Below are positions 48,448 to 58,533 of a DNA stretch of 64,000 bases, in pieces (the first letter of the stretch is position 1; every line of letters begins with the position of its first letter). Below the pieces are notes generated by a model. That model saw only the letters and a list, made by a program, of their open reading frames with translations, searched no databases and was not told where the DNA came from. Made by a program: the position numbers and the translations under genes. This DNA is from Vreelandella arcis (GTDB taxonomy: Bacteria > Pseudomonadota > Gammaproteobacteria > Pseudomonadales > Halomonadaceae): assembly GCF_900103865.1 (NCBI RefSeq), contig NZ_FNII01000003.1, positions 62,001 through 126,000 of the forward strand. Reading direction: 5' to 3'.

Positions 48448-49281
48448 TTAAACATCGCCCAGCGTCTGGCCCATTTGCACCATGGTATTAACAGCAAGAG
48501 CGTTAAAATTAACCGGCTTGGCAAAGCACATCACCACGGTGGAACCGAGCTTGAAACGGCCCATTTCTGCGCCTCTTTCTAGCGTTACGGGTTGGCCAAA
48601 CTGCATACGCTGGGGCTGGTTCGAAAGCGGCGTCACCTGGCCCGACCAGACGGTTTCAATGGCCGCGACAATCATTGCGCCGACCAGCACCATCGCCATT
48701 GGCCCATATGGAGTATCAAAAATACATACCAAACGCTCGTTTCGGGCAAACAGGCCTGGCACATAGTTGGCGGTGGCCTGATTAACCGAGAACAGGCGCC
48801 CTGGTACATAAATCATCTCGCGCAGCGTACCGGTCACCGGCATATGCACTCGGTGATAGTCACGTGGCGAGAGGTAAACGGTGGCGAAACTGCCGCCGAG
48901 AAACTCTTCTGCCAGTGCCGTATTGCCACCCAGTAGGGTTTGCGCGGAGTAGGTGTGGCCTTTTGCTTGCACCAGTTGGCCAGCCTGCAAGCGCCCGTAT
49001 TGGGAAAGCGTGCCATCGGCTGGGCTAAGCAGGCCTTCGCCTAGCGGGCGCGCATCTGCTTGCAAGGCGCGGGTAAAGAAGTCGTTAAAGGTGGCGTAAA
49101 CGCTAGGGTCAGGCTCCAACGCCTGACTCATGTCCACGTCGAAGCGCTTAATGAAGGCGTTAATTAGGGTGTTTTTTACCCAGGGGTTGTCACACTGGGC
49201 GAACATACCCGTCAGCCGAGACAGCGCATGATGCGGCAGCGGGTACTGGAGTAGGGAGAACGCTTGTTGGGAAACTGTCAC
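48448..49281 (-). CDS. psd: Phosphatidylserine decarboxylase proenzyme
   Basis: 277 aa from a GTG at 49281. It makes phosphatidylethanolamine. The self-cleaving motif LGST ([11 protein letters not shown]) near the C-terminus yields the pyruvoyl alpha chain, and [10 protein letters not shown] and SPADGTL are conserved. The open frame extends 49 codons further upstream into the rhodanese gene without family sequence, so I prefer the GTG, 11 bases after that gene's stop. Neighbouring psd with rsgA and orn matches the E. coli order. Confidence 0.92.
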   Translation of the reverse strand: MTVSQQAFSLLQYPLPHHALSRLTGMFAQCDNPWVKNTLINAFIKRFDVDMSQALEPDPSVYATFNDFFTRALQADARPLGEGLLSPADGTLSQYGRLQAGQLVQAKGHTYSAQTLLGGNTALAEEFLGGSFATVYLSPRDYHRVHMPVTGTLREMIYVPGRLFSVNQATANYVPGLFARNERLVCIFDTPYGPMAMVLVGAMIVAAIETVWSGQVTPLSNQPQRMQFGQPVTLERGAEMGRFKLGSTVVMCFAKPVNFNALAVNTMVQMGQTLGDV

Positions 49282-49291
49282 TGTGATGGCT

Positions 49292-50134
49292 TCACTTCTC
49301 AATCGGTGTGTCGTCGCGGTTGCCCCATTCACCCCAGGAGCCTGCGTAACCGCGCATATTAAAGCCCAGCGCCTTGCCAACCAGCCAGGTAAAACTGCTG
49401 CGATGATGGCTTTGGCAATGAGTGGCAATTTCCATGTCGGGGGTTAGACCCAGTGCGTCAAGCTCGGTGACTAGCTCGGCGTAATCGCGAATGCGTAACG
49501 CGCGGTCTCGATCCATGGCATTGACCCAGTCCATATTGACCGCGCCTGGAATATGTCCCAGATGCTTGTTGTTACCTTTTTCACCGTCGTACTCGGCTTG
49601 GGAGCGCGCATCCCAGACGGCAAATGCTTTATCGTCGAGTTTCTGTTTGATCTCGTCGCAGGTAATTAATGCTTGGGGATTGAGAATCTCTGCCTGGTAG
49701 TCGCTGGGCGCCGGGGCCGAAGGGTCGGTGCTTTGGTTAAGACCAGCGTCGCGCCAGGCATGAATGCCGCCGTTGAGGTAGGAGTAGCGGTAGTGGCCGA
49801 TGAGATCGAGCGTCCACAGCAGGCGCGCCGCCCAGCCGCCGCCCTCGTCATCGTAGGCCACCACATGCGTATCACGGGTGAGGCCCAGGGTGCTGAATAA
49901 CCGCGACAGCGCCTCGACGCTGGGTACGTCGCTCGGCACAGGCCCTTCGCCGCGCATCAGGTGGCGAAAATCGAGGAAGATGGCCCCCGGCACATGGCCC
50001 TGACGGTAGCTGTCAGGGTTGACCGGTACATCGATAATCAGCAGTTGAGGGTCGTCCAGGCGCGCTTGAAGTTGCTCAGGCTCAACAATCAAGGGCAGCA
50101 CGTTGGTTTCAGACGAGTGACTCTCGGTACTCAT
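49292..50134 (-). CDS. sseA: Thiosulfate/3-mercaptopyruvate sulfurtransferase (rhodanese)
   Basis: 280 aa with two rhodanese domains. The N-terminal domain starts [20 protein letters not shown]; the C-terminal one has the active loop [10 protein letters not shown] with the catalytic Cys in a CQSHHR variant typical of marine gammaproteobacteria. It transfers sulfane sulfur to cyanide or thiols; substrate choice between thiosulfate and mercaptopyruvate cannot be settled. Same strand as psd and rsgA. Confidence 0.88.
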   Translation of the reverse strand: MSTESHSSETNVLPLIVEPEQLQARLDDPQLLIIDVPVNPDSYRQGHVPGAIFLDFRHLMRGEGPVPSDVPSVEALSRLFSTLGLTRDTHVVAYDDEGGGWAARLLWTLDLIGHYRYSYLNGGIHAWRDAGLNQSTDPSAPAPSDYQAEILNPQALITCDEIKQKLDDKAFAVWDARSQAEYDGEKGNNKHLGHIPGAVNMDWVNAMDRDRALRIRDYAELVTELDALGLTPDMEIATHCQSHHRSSFTWLVGKALGFNMRGYAGSWGEWGNRDDTPIEK

Positions 50135-50151
50135 GGGCGACTCCTTATCAA

Positions 50152-51171
50152 TTAAGCCTCAAGGCTATCGAGAATGCGGCGATAGCTGGCAAATCGTTGT
50201 TGATGAATCTTGCCTGTCTCGACGGCATTGAGTAAAGCACAACCGGGTTCGTTGCGGTGGCGACAGTCGCGAAAACGGCAGTGACCGATAAACGGGCGAA
50301 ATTCGATAAAGCCGTCGGTGACGTCCTGCTCATCAAGATGAATCAGGCCAAACTCACGAATCCCCGGGGAGTCAATTAATTCACCGTTGGTTACTTCGTC
50401 ACTGCGCATGGCATAGAGCCGCGCTGTGGTCGTTGTGTGGGTGCCTTTGCGTGAGTCTTCCGACAACGCACCAATGCGCAGGGTTTCATCAGGAAGCAGC
50501 AGGTCGATGAGCGATGATTTGCCGACGCCGCTCTGGCCGACAAATACCGACGTGCGCCCCTCTAACTGTTGGCGTAACGCATCAAGGCCGGCATCGCTTG
50601 CTGTGGTGGTGCGTATAACGGGGTAGCCCAACGCGTGGTAGCGTTCTAATAACGTGCCTAGTTCGCCGCCACCTTCCGGAAGTAGATCGGTTTTGTTGAG
50701 TACTAATACAGGCGCGATGTCGGTGGCTTCAGCTGCCACCAAGTAGCGATCGATCAAGTTGGGGTGGGGCGCGGGTTCGGCGGCGAATACGATTAGCAAC
50801 TGATCGATATTGGCGGCCACTGGTTTGAGCAAGCCCCTTGAGTCTGGGCGTTTTAAGACGCTGTCGCGTTCCTCGCGGGCCACGACCACGCCGGAGCCGT
50901 CCTGGCCTGCCCGCCAAATGACCCGGTCGCCGGTTACCAAACCGTCTAAATTGGCGCGCAAGTGGCAGCGCACGGGCATGCCGTCGGCGTTGCGTACTTC
51001 TAGGGTACGTCCAAAATGCGCCATCACACGGCCGGGCTGTTCGGCACCGTACTCGCCAGCGGCTAGCTTTTCGGCGTCCTGTACATCACGCTTTTCAGCA
51101 CGCTGCGCGCGCTCTGCCTGGACCTTTTCGACCCGCCAACGTTGCTGGCGGCTTAATTTACGTTTGCTCAT
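50152..51171 (-). CDS. rsgA: Small-subunit ribosome biogenesis GTPase RsgA
   Basis: 339 aa. It checks late 30S assembly. The GTPase is circularly permuted: NKTDLL (G4) comes before GQSGVGKSSLID (G1) and DSPGIREFG (G3). The N-terminal OB domain follows a basic tail, and a C-terminal zinc knuckle lies in CRFRDCRHRNEPGC. The ATG at 51171 begins MSKRKLSRQQ; a GTG two codons earlier lacks a better ribosome site. Divergent from orn. Confidence 0.95.
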   Translation of the reverse strand: MSKRKLSRQQRWRVEKVQAERAQRAEKRDVQDAEKLAAGEYGAEQPGRVMAHFGRTLEVRNADGMPVRCHLRANLDGLVTGDRVIWRAGQDGSGVVVAREERDSVLKRPDSRGLLKPVAANIDQLLIVFAAEPAPHPNLIDRYLVAAEATDIAPVLVLNKTDLLPEGGGELGTLLERYHALGYPVIRTTTASDAGLDALRQQLEGRTSVFVGQSGVGKSSLIDLLLPDETLRIGALSEDSRKGTHTTTTARLYAMRSDEVTNGELIDSPGIREFGLIHLDEQDVTDGFIEFRPFIGHCRFRDCRHRNEPGCALLNAVETGKIHQQRFASYRRILDSLEA

Positions 51172-51258
51172 GACCACCCGATGCTCGGTACAATGGTTGC
51201 ATTGTACCTGTTAACCGCTGCTGGGTAACTTGATCTACCCACTATATTGGAGAGCACT

Positions 51259-51840
51259 ATGAGCGAACATGTCGAACCGCGTGATGACTTACTGGTTTGG
51301 ATTGACTTGGAAATGACCGGGTTGGATCCTAACAAGGAGCGCATTATCGAAGTGGCTACCTTGATCACCGACGCTCACTTGAACGTGGTGGCCGAAGGGC
51401 CGGTGATCGCGGTTAAACAGCCTGAGAGCCTGTTGGCCAGCATGGATGAATGGAATCAGAAGACCCACGGCGAATCGGGCCTGGTGGCGCGGGTTAAAGC
51501 CAGCGATGTAGGCGTCGCCGGGGCTGAACAGCAGACCCTGGACTTTCTGCGCCAGTACGTTGTGCCGGGCTCGTCACCGATGTGCGGTAACAGCATCCAC
51601 CAGGATCGGCGTTTTCTAGAGCGCGAAATGCCAGCGCTGTGGGCATTCTTCCACTATCGCAATCTGGATGTTTCAAGCGTCAAAGAGCTGGCCAAGCGTT
51701 GGAACCCGGGCGCACTGGCGGGGTTCAAAAAGCAAAATGTGCACTTGGCGATGGACGACATAAAAGAGTCGATTGCTGAGCTTGCCCATTATCGCAATAC
51801 GTTCTTACGCCTTGAGACGCAGAGCGACGAAGAAGAATAA
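51259..51840 (+). CDS. orn: Oligoribonuclease
   Basis: 193 aa. This DEDDh 3'-5' exonuclease degrades di- to penta-ribonucleotides, including pGpG. DLEMTGLD contains the first Asp and Glu; [17 protein letters not shown] carries the second region and [14 protein letters not shown] the last His/Asp. The ATG at 51259 follows GGAGAG (51249-51254). Essential in many gammaproteobacteria. Its stop is five bases before the convergent queG end. Confidence 0.96.
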   Translation: MSEHVEPRDDLLVWIDLEMTGLDPNKERIIEVATLITDAHLNVVAEGPVIAVKQPESLLASMDEWNQKTHGESGLVARVKASDVGVAGAEQQTLDFLRQYVVPGSSPMCGNSIHQDRRFLEREMPALWAFFHYRNLDVSSVKELAKRWNPGALAGFKKQNVHLAMDDIKESIAELAHYRNTFLRLETQSDEEE

Positions 51841-51845
51841 AATGG

Positions 51846-52937
51846 TTAAGACACATCAGTGGCAATACGCGTCGCGCGCTTAAGGCGCTGTTCCTCAAGC
51901 GCCCAGGCAACGTGTTCGCGCACCAGGGCGCTTGGGTAGGCCCGCCGTGACCAGAGCGCGGCCTCCAGAGCCTCGCTCCAGGGCGCGTTGCCCAGGCCTA
52001 CGGCGATATTGCGTAGCCAGCGCTCGTAGCCAATACGCCGGATGGGACTGCCCGCCGTTTTGGCGAGAAATTCCTCTTCCCCCCAGGCAAATAGGCGGAT
52101 AAGCGACGCGCGGTCGAGGTCGTGGCGGGGCGCGAAATCCTCTTCCTGGGTGACGCGGGTAAAGCGGGTGAAAGGGCACACTAGCTGGCAGTCGTCACAG
52201 CCGTATATCCGGTTGCCCATGGCGCGGCGATATTCCGTGGGAATGGCGCCGTGTAGCTCAATTGTCAGGTAAGAGATGCACTTGCGCGAGTCGATCACTT
52301 TGTCATCGACGATGGCGCCGGTCGGGCAGGCGGTACGGCACGCGCTGCAGCTACCGCAGTGTTCTTCTTCAAACGGTGCATCGACGGGCAAGGGTAAATC
52401 GGTGTAAAGCTCGCCCAGGAAAAACAGTGAGCCCGCTTTGGGGTTGAGCAGCATGGCGTTTTTGCCAAACCAGCCAAGGCCCGCCTTTTGGGCAAGTGCC
52501 CGCTCCATCACCGGGGCGGAATCGACAAAGGCACGGTAGCCAAACGCACCAACCTCGTGCTCGATTTGTTTAGCCAGCTGCGCCAAGCGTTTGCGCATCA
52601 GTTTGTGGTAATCCCGGCCGAGGGCGTAGCGCGATACATAGGCGCGGTTGGGTTGGCCGAGCACCTTGGTGCTCTCTACCTCGGCGGGAAGATAATCCAT
52701 GCGCACGCAGATCACCCGCTGTGTGCCGGGCTCCAGCTCTGCCGGGCGGGTACGCTTGGTGCCGTGTTTGGCCATAAAGCTCATTTCACCGTGGTAGCCT
52801 TTGTCTAGCCAAGCATTGAGGTGTGCTTCATGGGCGTCCAGTTGGGTGTCGGTAATGCCGACCTGCTGAAAACCTAGCTCACGCCCCCAGGTTTTGATGA
52901 GCTCGGCAAGATCGGCAAGGGTGTCGTCTGAAAGCAT
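51846..52937 (-). CDS. queG: Epoxyqueuosine reductase
   Basis: 363 aa. It reduces epoxyqueuosine to queuosine in tRNA, using cobalamin and two 4Fe-4S clusters. The cluster ligands are in CGSCSACRTACPTGAI and CDDCQLVCPFT, and the cobalamin-binding domain is N-terminal. The C-terminal HEAT-like repeats (from about 290) bind tRNA. Divergent from nnr with a 127-base gap, as in E. coli. Confidence 0.95.
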   Translation of the reverse strand: MLSDDTLADLAELIKTWGRELGFQQVGITDTQLDAHEAHLNAWLDKGYHGEMSFMAKHGTKRTRPAELEPGTQRVICVRMDYLPAEVESTKVLGQPNRAYVSRYALGRDYHKLMRKRLAQLAKQIEHEVGAFGYRAFVDSAPVMERALAQKAGLGWFGKNAMLLNPKAGSLFFLGELYTDLPLPVDAPFEEEHCGSCSACRTACPTGAIVDDKVIDSRKCISYLTIELHGAIPTEYRRAMGNRIYGCDDCQLVCPFTRFTRVTQEEDFAPRHDLDRASLIRLFAWGEEEFLAKTAGSPIRRIGYERWLRNIAVGLGNAPWSEALEAALWSRRAYPSALVREHVAWALEEQRLKRATRIATDVS

Positions 52938-53064
52938 GGGGCGTGCCGCTTCGTCGCAAAAAAAAGAAAAGACAGAGAAATTGGCTGTTGAAACTCAACG
53001 GTTAGGCGTCAGCCGCGCTATGCTAACGCATTGCTGGTCATCACAACATGCGAAAGGAGAGATC

Positions 53065-54558
53065 GTGTCTCGCTTAAGTACGTCTACGTTACGCCCTCTT
53101 TATAAAGCGGCCCAAGTGCGCGAGCTTGACCGGCGAACCATCGAGGGGGGAATTGATGGCTTTGCTTTGATGCAGCGTGCGGCTTCAAGCGCTTGGCACA
53201 GTTTTCGCTCCCGTTGGCCTCAGGCGCGCAGCGTTACGGTGTTCTGCGGAAGTGGCAACAACGGCGGCGATGGCCACGTATTGGCAGCACTGGCGATGCA
53301 GTCGGGGCTTAAAGTGCAGCGTATTTCGCTCAAGCCGCTGGAGGAATTAAAGGACGACGCTTTTCGCGCCGCGCAGCTAGCCAGTCAAGCCGGGGTGGGC
53401 TGCGAAGAATGGCATCCTTCAATAGTGTTGACGGGGGAGGTCATTGTCGATGCGCTGCTGGGCACAGGCTTGAACGGCGAGGTGTCAGGTCGCTATCGGC
53501 GTGCCATCGAGCTCATCAATTCAGCCTCCCGGCCGATCTTGTCGATTGATATTCCATCAGGGTTAGCGGCTGATACGGGGGCGGTTCTTGGCGTGGCGGT
53601 GGAAGCTGCCTGCACGGTGACGTTTATTGGCGACAAAATTGGCCTGCATACGGGCGATGCCCCGGCATATACCGGGGAAATCGATTTTCGACCGCTGAGC
53701 GTTAAAGCTCAGGCGTTTTTTGATATTCCGCCCACCGCTTGGCGCCTTGATGACGCCTTGCTGAGCGAGGCGTTTACGCCGCGTTCGCGCACCAGTCACA
53801 AAGGTCGCATGGGACATGTCTTGGTGATGGGCGGCGCCTCTGGCTTTGGCGGCGCGGCGTTGCTAGCGTCTCAAGCGGCGGCGCGCTTAGGCGCCGGGAA
53901 AGTCAGTTTGGCGACGTCCGCTGAGCATATAACGGCTAGTTTAGTACGCTGTCCAGAAGTAATGGCACACGCGGTACGCGGCGGGGCTGAAGCCAGTGAG
54001 CTGCCAGAACAGTCGGATGTGGTTGTGGTAGGGCCTGGGCTTGGTCAGGCAGCCTGGGGGCAGGCTATCCTGCAAAGTGCTTTGCAGGCCTCAGTGCCGC
54101 TGGTCGTGGATGCTGATGGATTGACACTGTTGGCCCGCCACTGGCCGGATTTGCGACGCGATGACTGGGTGCTGACGCCCCATCCCGGTGAGGCTGCGCG
54201 CTTGCTAGGTTGCTCGGTTGAGGATGTCCAGAGCGATCGGCCCGCGGCCGCCCAGGCGCTGCAACGCGCGTGGGGCGGCGTGGTGATTTTGAAGGGCGCG
54301 GGCAGTTTAGTGGCAGGCCCGGGCGGTTTGATGGTGTGTCCCTATGGTAACCCCGGTATGGCCAGCGGCGGTATGGGCGATGCGCTAAGCGGCATGCTGG
54401 GTGCGCTGATTGCTCAGCGCGGCGATATCGAAGCCAGTGCGTGGTTGGGTACCTTGGTGCACGCCTTGGCGGCGGATCGCGCGGCGGCCGCGTTCGGTGA
54501 ACGTGGCTTGCTAGCAAGCGATCTGGCATCCTATGCACGAGAATTAATTAACCCGTGA
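53065..54558 (+). CDS. nnr: Bifunctional NAD(P)H-hydrate epimerase/dehydratase
   Basis: 497 aa from a GTG at 53065, five bases after AAGGAG (53054-53059). The frame extends 57 codons upstream into the queG promoter side without family sequence. It repairs hydrated NAD(P)H. The N-terminal epimerase has VFCGSGNNGGDGHVLA; the C-terminal dehydratase has GHVLVMGGASGFGGAALLA and GNPGMASGGMGDALSGMLGA. First gene of the nnr-tsaE-amiB-mutL-miaA-hfq series. Confidence 0.94.
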   Translation: MSRLSTSTLRPLYKAAQVRELDRRTIEGGIDGFALMQRAASSAWHSFRSRWPQARSVTVFCGSGNNGGDGHVLAALAMQSGLKVQRISLKPLEELKDDAFRAAQLASQAGVGCEEWHPSIVLTGEVIVDALLGTGLNGEVSGRYRRAIELINSASRPILSIDIPSGLAADTGAVLGVAVEAACTVTFIGDKIGLHTGDAPAYTGEIDFRPLSVKAQAFFDIPPTAWRLDDALLSEAFTPRSRTSHKGRMGHVLVMGGASGFGGAALLASQAAARLGAGKVSLATSAEHITASLVRCPEVMAHAVRGGAEASELPEQSDVVVVGPGLGQAAWGQAILQSALQASVPLVVDADGLTLLARHWPDLRRDDWVLTPHPGEAARLLGCSVEDVQSDRPAAAQALQRAWGGVVILKGAGSLVAGPGGLMVCPYGNPGMASGGMGDALSGMLGALIAQRGDIEASAWLGTLVHALAADRAAAAFGERGLLASDLASYARELINP

Positions 54559-54569
54559 AGGCAGCCTAC

Positions 54570-55067
54570 ATGCAGGTGCAACTGGATAATGAAGAGGCTC
54601 AGGTGGCGTTTGGCGAAACCCTGGGTAACGTATTGCAAGGACGCGGACGTATTTATCTGGAAGGCGACTTGGGGGCGGGTAAAACGACGCTGACCCGCGG
54701 CGTATTGCGGGCCTATGGCTATCAGGGGGCGGTTAAAAGTCCCACCTATACGTTGGTGGAGCCTTATGAACTGGCAGGCCAGCGGCTTTATCATCTTGAT
54801 CTATACCGTTTATCCGACCCTGAGGAGCTAGAGTTTATCGGCGGACGAGACGTATTGGCAGATGATGCGCTGTGCTTGATTGAATGGCCCAGTCGGGGAG
54901 AAGGCTGGCTGCCAACGCCGGATATTCGCCTGCAGTTGGCGGTGGACGAACCCGGACGCAGAGCCCGGCTAAGCGCCGGTAGCGACTTCGGTGAAAGGGT
55001 GCTGGCTACGTTAGGTGACCGCTTGTCGGGCTGTCCTCAGCAGGACGGTGTATTTCAATGGTCGTAA
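54570..55067 (+). CDS. tsaE: tRNA t6A37 synthesis ATPase TsaE
   Basis: 165 aa from the ATG at 54570, which matches the usual N-terminus; a GTG at 54555 overlapping the nnr stop would add five residues. It works with TsaB and TsaD in threonylcarbamoyl-adenosine formation. Walker A is EGDLGAGKTTLTRG, followed by SPTYTLVEPYE and the LDLYRLSDPEELEFIG signature and IEWPSRGE. The amiB ATG lies inside its last codons. Confidence 0.95.
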   Translation: MQVQLDNEEAQVAFGETLGNVLQGRGRIYLEGDLGAGKTTLTRGVLRAYGYQGAVKSPTYTLVEPYELAGQRLYHLDLYRLSDPEELEFIGGRDVLADDALCLIEWPSRGEGWLPTPDIRLQLAVDEPGRRARLSAGSDFGERVLATLGDRLSGCPQQDGVFQWS

Positions 55068-56551
55068 GCGCTATGGGTATAAGTGCAAGGGTGATGCAAG
55101 CGTTGGCATTGCGCCAGGTGGCGCTGAGTGTTGTGGCAATCATATCGGCGGGGCTGTGGACGTCGCTTCAGGCGGCCACGGTCGAGGGCATGCGACTCTG
55201 GGCGGCGCCCGACCATGCGCGCCTGGTCTTCGACCTGTCGGGCCCGTCATCGGCTAACGTGTTTTCTTTGGATGGCCCTGCCCGACTGGTCATTGATCTG
55301 GAAGACAGCCAGCTTGAAGCCGATCCAGATAGCCTATCACTGGAGGACAGTGCGATCAGTACCGTGCGCACCGGCACCCGTAACGGCAATGGGCTGCGGG
55401 TCGTGCTCGAGCTTAACCGCGAGGTGGAACCGCGCCACTTTACCCTGGCGCCCAACGATCAGTATGGTCACCGGCTTGTGGTGGATCTGGAGTACCCCGG
55501 CGAAAGCGCGGTGGAAAACCCCATTGACCCTATCGAGGCAATGATTCGCGACCAGGAAATGGAGGCACAGCGCGCCAGCGCCCAGGTGGGCGATAGTGAG
55601 CAGGCGTCTTCGCCAGCGGATGAGCCGAGGGTGTCTGAGGAAGCCAGGCCTCACCCGAGGCGCGATATCATTATCGCGGTGGACGCCGGTCATGGGGGCG
55701 AAGATCCGGGGGCGATCGGCCCATCAGGTACCCGTGAAAAGGATGTCGTGCTCGACATCAGCCAGCGCCTGGCCAATACCATCAATGCGGTTGACGGCTT
55801 CAAGGCGGTGCTGATACGCGACGGCGACTATTACTTGGGGCTGCGTCAGCGTACCCAGCTTGCCCGCGAGCAGAAAGCCGACTTTTTCGTGTCGATTCAT
55901 GCCGATGCCTTCAACAGCCCGCGCCCCCAGGGAAGCTCCGTCTATGCGCTATCCCAGCGGGGAGCGACCTCAGAAACCGCGCAGTGGCTCGCCGATAGCG
56001 AAAATCGCTCCGACCTGATCGGCGGTGTGGACGGTAGCCTGTCGCTGCGCGACAAGGATCAGGTGCTTCGCGGCGTGCTATTGGATTTGACCATGACGGC
56101 GACGCTCAACGATTCGTTGTCGATTGGCGGACAGGTGCTGGATCAGCTCAAGCGGGTAAATCGGCTGCATAAATCGCGGGTCGAACAGGCGGGTTTCATG
56201 GTGCTCAAATCGCCCGATATTCCGTCGTTGCTGATTGAGACAGGGTTTATCTCCAATCCCGACGAAGAGCGGCGCCTGCGCGACCCCGTCCACCAGCAGC
56301 AGATTGCCGAGGCGATTTTCAGCGGTCTGAAGCGCCATTTCGAACGCTATCCGCCGCCAGCAAGCCTACTCGCATGGCAGCGGGATAATCAGGGCCGCCC
56401 GAGTGGCGACGAGTACCGCATTCAGTCTGGTGACACGCTCTCGGCGATAGCGGTGCGCCACGGGGTGCCGATCAACCAGCTCAAGCAGGCCAACGACCTT
56501 AACGGCGATGTGATCCGCGTCGGTCAAGTATTGCGTATTCCCAGTTCATGA
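55058..56551 (+). CDS. amiB: N-acetylmuramoyl-L-alanine amidase with AMIN and LysM domains
   Basis: 497 aa. It splits septal peptidoglycan during cell separation. The order is: signal peptide (to about 39, LQAA), AMIN domain (about 45-140) that recruits it to the septum, a Glu/Ser-rich linker, the zinc amidase domain (DAGHGGEDPGAIGPSG, then SIHADAFNSPRPQGSSVYAL and LIETGFISNP), and a C-terminal LysM (YRIQSGDTLSAIAVRHGVP). The start overlaps tsaE by ten bases. The mutL GTG follows the stop by six bases. Confidence 0.94.
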   Translation: MVVSAMGISARVMQALALRQVALSVVAIISAGLWTSLQAATVEGMRLWAAPDHARLVFDLSGPSSANVFSLDGPARLVIDLEDSQLEADPDSLSLEDSAISTVRTGTRNGNGLRVVLELNREVEPRHFTLAPNDQYGHRLVVDLEYPGESAVENPIDPIEAMIRDQEMEAQRASAQVGDSEQASSPADEPRVSEEARPHPRRDIIIAVDAGHGGEDPGAIGPSGTREKDVVLDISQRLANTINAVDGFKAVLIRDGDYYLGLRQRTQLAREQKADFFVSIHADAFNSPRPQGSSVYALSQRGATSETAQWLADSENRSDLIGGVDGSLSLRDKDQVLRGVLLDLTMTATLNDSLSIGGQVLDQLKRVNRLHKSRVEQAGFMVLKSPDIPSLLIETGFISNPDEERRLRDPVHQQQIAEAIFSGLKRHFERYPPPASLLAWQRDNQGRPSGDEYRIQSGDTLSAIAVRHGVPINQLKQANDLNGDVIRVGQVLRIPSS

Positions 56552-56557
56552 GGTGCT

Positions 56558-58468
56558 GTGTTGTCTGAAACAATATCTGCAAGACCACGCATACACGTAT
56601 TAGACCCTCGGCTGGCGAACCAAATCGCGGCGGGGGAGGTGGTCGAGCGCCCGGCATCAGTCACCAAGGAACTGATTGAAAACGCCATTGATGCGGGTAG
56701 CCAACGCATCGAGGTCGATATTGAAGCGGGTGGCGCTCGGCTAATCAAAGTCCGCGATGATGGCGTCGGCATTGGTGAGGAGGACTTGCCGCTGGCGCTT
56801 GCCCGCCATGCCACCAGCAAAATTGACAGCTTGGAAGACTTGGAGGGCGTGGACTCGCTTGGCTTTCGCGGTGAAGCATTGGCGTCGATTAGTTCTGTCT
56901 CGCGCCTGGAGTTGGTCTCCAATGCGCTAGACGACCCGCGCCATGGATGGCGTGTGGTGGCGGAGGGGCGCGGTATGGAGGCACGGGTGACACCTGCCCC
57001 TCACCCCAGGGGAACCAGCGTGGCAGTCCGCGACCTGTTTTTTAATACCCCCGCGCGGCGTAAATTTTTACGTACCGAAAAAACCGAATTTGCTCACGTT
57101 GAGGAAGCCTTCCGCCGTCAGGCGCTGTCTCGCTACGATATCGCCTGGACCCTGAGCCACAATCAAAAAGTGGTGCATCAACTGCCGCCTGGTCTCTCTC
57201 CCTCCGCCAGTGAGCGTCGCATCGCCTCACTTTTGGGTAAAAATTTTATTGAGCACGCCCGCTATATCGAACGGGAAGCAGGTGGACTGCGTCTCAGCGG
57301 CTGGGTGGGCTTGCCCACCCACTCCCGTTCTCAGGCGGATCAGCAGTACTTTTTTGTTAATGGCCGTGTAGTTCGCGACCGTCTGGTCGCCCATGCCGTG
57401 CGCCAGGCCTACCGCGACGTCCTGTATAACGGTCGTCACCCGGTTTTCGTGCTTTATTTAACCCTGGATCCTGAAGTGGTGGACGTTAACGTTCACCCTA
57501 CCAAGCATGAAGTTCGCTTCCGCGATGGTCGCATGGTGCATGACTTTCTTTACTCAAGCTTGCATCACTGTCTGGCCGATGCACGGCCTAGCGCTGAGGA
57601 GGCCCATGTCGAGGCTCCCTCTGAAGATACTGCGCCCGAAGTGACGCCCGCCGAATCGGGTCGTTGGCAGCAGCAGGGCATGGCGCTTTCGCCTCAAGCC
57701 GATCGCCATCCCGGCGGCGAGCGCGTGCGACGCTTTATGGAAGGGTATCAGGCGCTACACCCCGATCACGAAGACACCTTGCTGACGCCGCAAACGCCTG
57801 CTGAGCGGGTAGCAGCACCGACGTCAACCGGTCAGGTGCGCGAAGCACCGCTGGCCATGCCGGAAAGCGACCCTACCAGTGCACCGCCGCTCGGTTTTGC
57901 GTTGGGCCAGCTTCACGGTATTTATATCCTGGCGCAAAATGTTCATGGTCTCGTATTAGTGGATATGCACGCCGCCCACGAGCGGATTGTCTACGAGCGT
58001 ATGAAGCATCAGTTGTCGGCTTCTCAGGGGATCGATGCCCAGCCGTTACTCGTTCCGGTATCGTTGGCCGCCAGCCGCGCGGAAGTCGCTACCGCCGAAA
58101 GCGAGCGTGACGCCATCGCCCAACTGGGCGTTGAAGTGGATGTGGCGGGCCCAGAAACACTGCTGGTGCGTCAACTCCCGGCATTGCTTGGCCAAGCGGA
58201 TCCTGAAGCGTTGGTTCGCGAAATGCTCGACGAACTGGCCCGCTTTGGCCGAACGCATCAAGTTGAAGCGCGTATTCATCAGCTGCTGTCGACCATGGCG
58301 TGCCATGGTAGCGTTCGCGCTAACCGGCGGCTGACGCTGGATGAAATGAATGCACTGCTGCGGGACATGGAGCGTACCGAGCGAAGTGACCAGTGCAATC
58401 ATGGGCGTCCCACCTGGACTCAGATGGATTTAAAAGCGCTGGATCGACTTTTCATGCGAGGCCAGTAG
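56558..58468 (+). CDS. mutL: DNA mismatch repair protein MutL with endonuclease-type motif
   Basis: 636 aa from a GTG at 56558, with AGGTG just upstream. The N-terminal GHKL ATPase has [27 protein letters not shown] and [10 protein letters not shown] proline/acid-rich linker spans about 345-440. The C-terminal domain contains [12 protein letters not shown] (469-480), which fits the D-x-H-A-x2-E-x4-E endonuclease motif, plus ACHGSVR-type and CNHGRPT metal motifs. E. coli MutL lacks this and needs MutH; this one is expected to nick DNA itself, as in Pseudomonas. Confidence 0.95.
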   Translation: MLSETISARPRIHVLDPRLANQIAAGEVVERPASVTKELIENAIDAGSQRIEVDIEAGGARLIKVRDDGVGIGEEDLPLALARHATSKIDSLEDLEGVDSLGFRGEALASISSVSRLELVSNALDDPRHGWRVVAEGRGMEARVTPAPHPRGTSVAVRDLFFNTPARRKFLRTEKTEFAHVEEAFRRQALSRYDIAWTLSHNQKVVHQLPPGLSPSASERRIASLLGKNFIEHARYIEREAGGLRLSGWVGLPTHSRSQADQQYFFVNGRVVRDRLVAHAVRQAYRDVLYNGRHPVFVLYLTLDPEVVDVNVHPTKHEVRFRDGRMVHDFLYSSLHHCLADARPSAEEAHVEAPSEDTAPEVTPAESGRWQQQGMALSPQADRHPGGERVRRFMEGYQALHPDHEDTLLTPQTPAERVAAPTSTGQVREAPLAMPESDPTSAPPLGFALGQLHGIYILAQNVHGLVLVDMHAAHERIVYERMKHQLSASQGIDAQPLLVPVSLAASRAEVATAESERDAIAQLGVEVDVAGPETLLVRQLPALLGQADPEALVREMLDELARFGRTHQVEARIHQLLSTMACHGSVRANRRLTLDEMNALLRDMERTERSDQCNHGRPTWTQMDLKALDRLFMRGQ

Positions 58469-58533
58469 GCGCTTGATCTGATGATTAGGCGTGATTTACG
58501 GTGCTGATTTTTTAAGTGGAGTTTTACCGGCGC

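Noticed and set aside
54065..54538. 157-codon - strand frame opposite nnr
   Set aside because: Arg/Pro/His-rich composition typical of an antisense frame; no motif or initiation signal.
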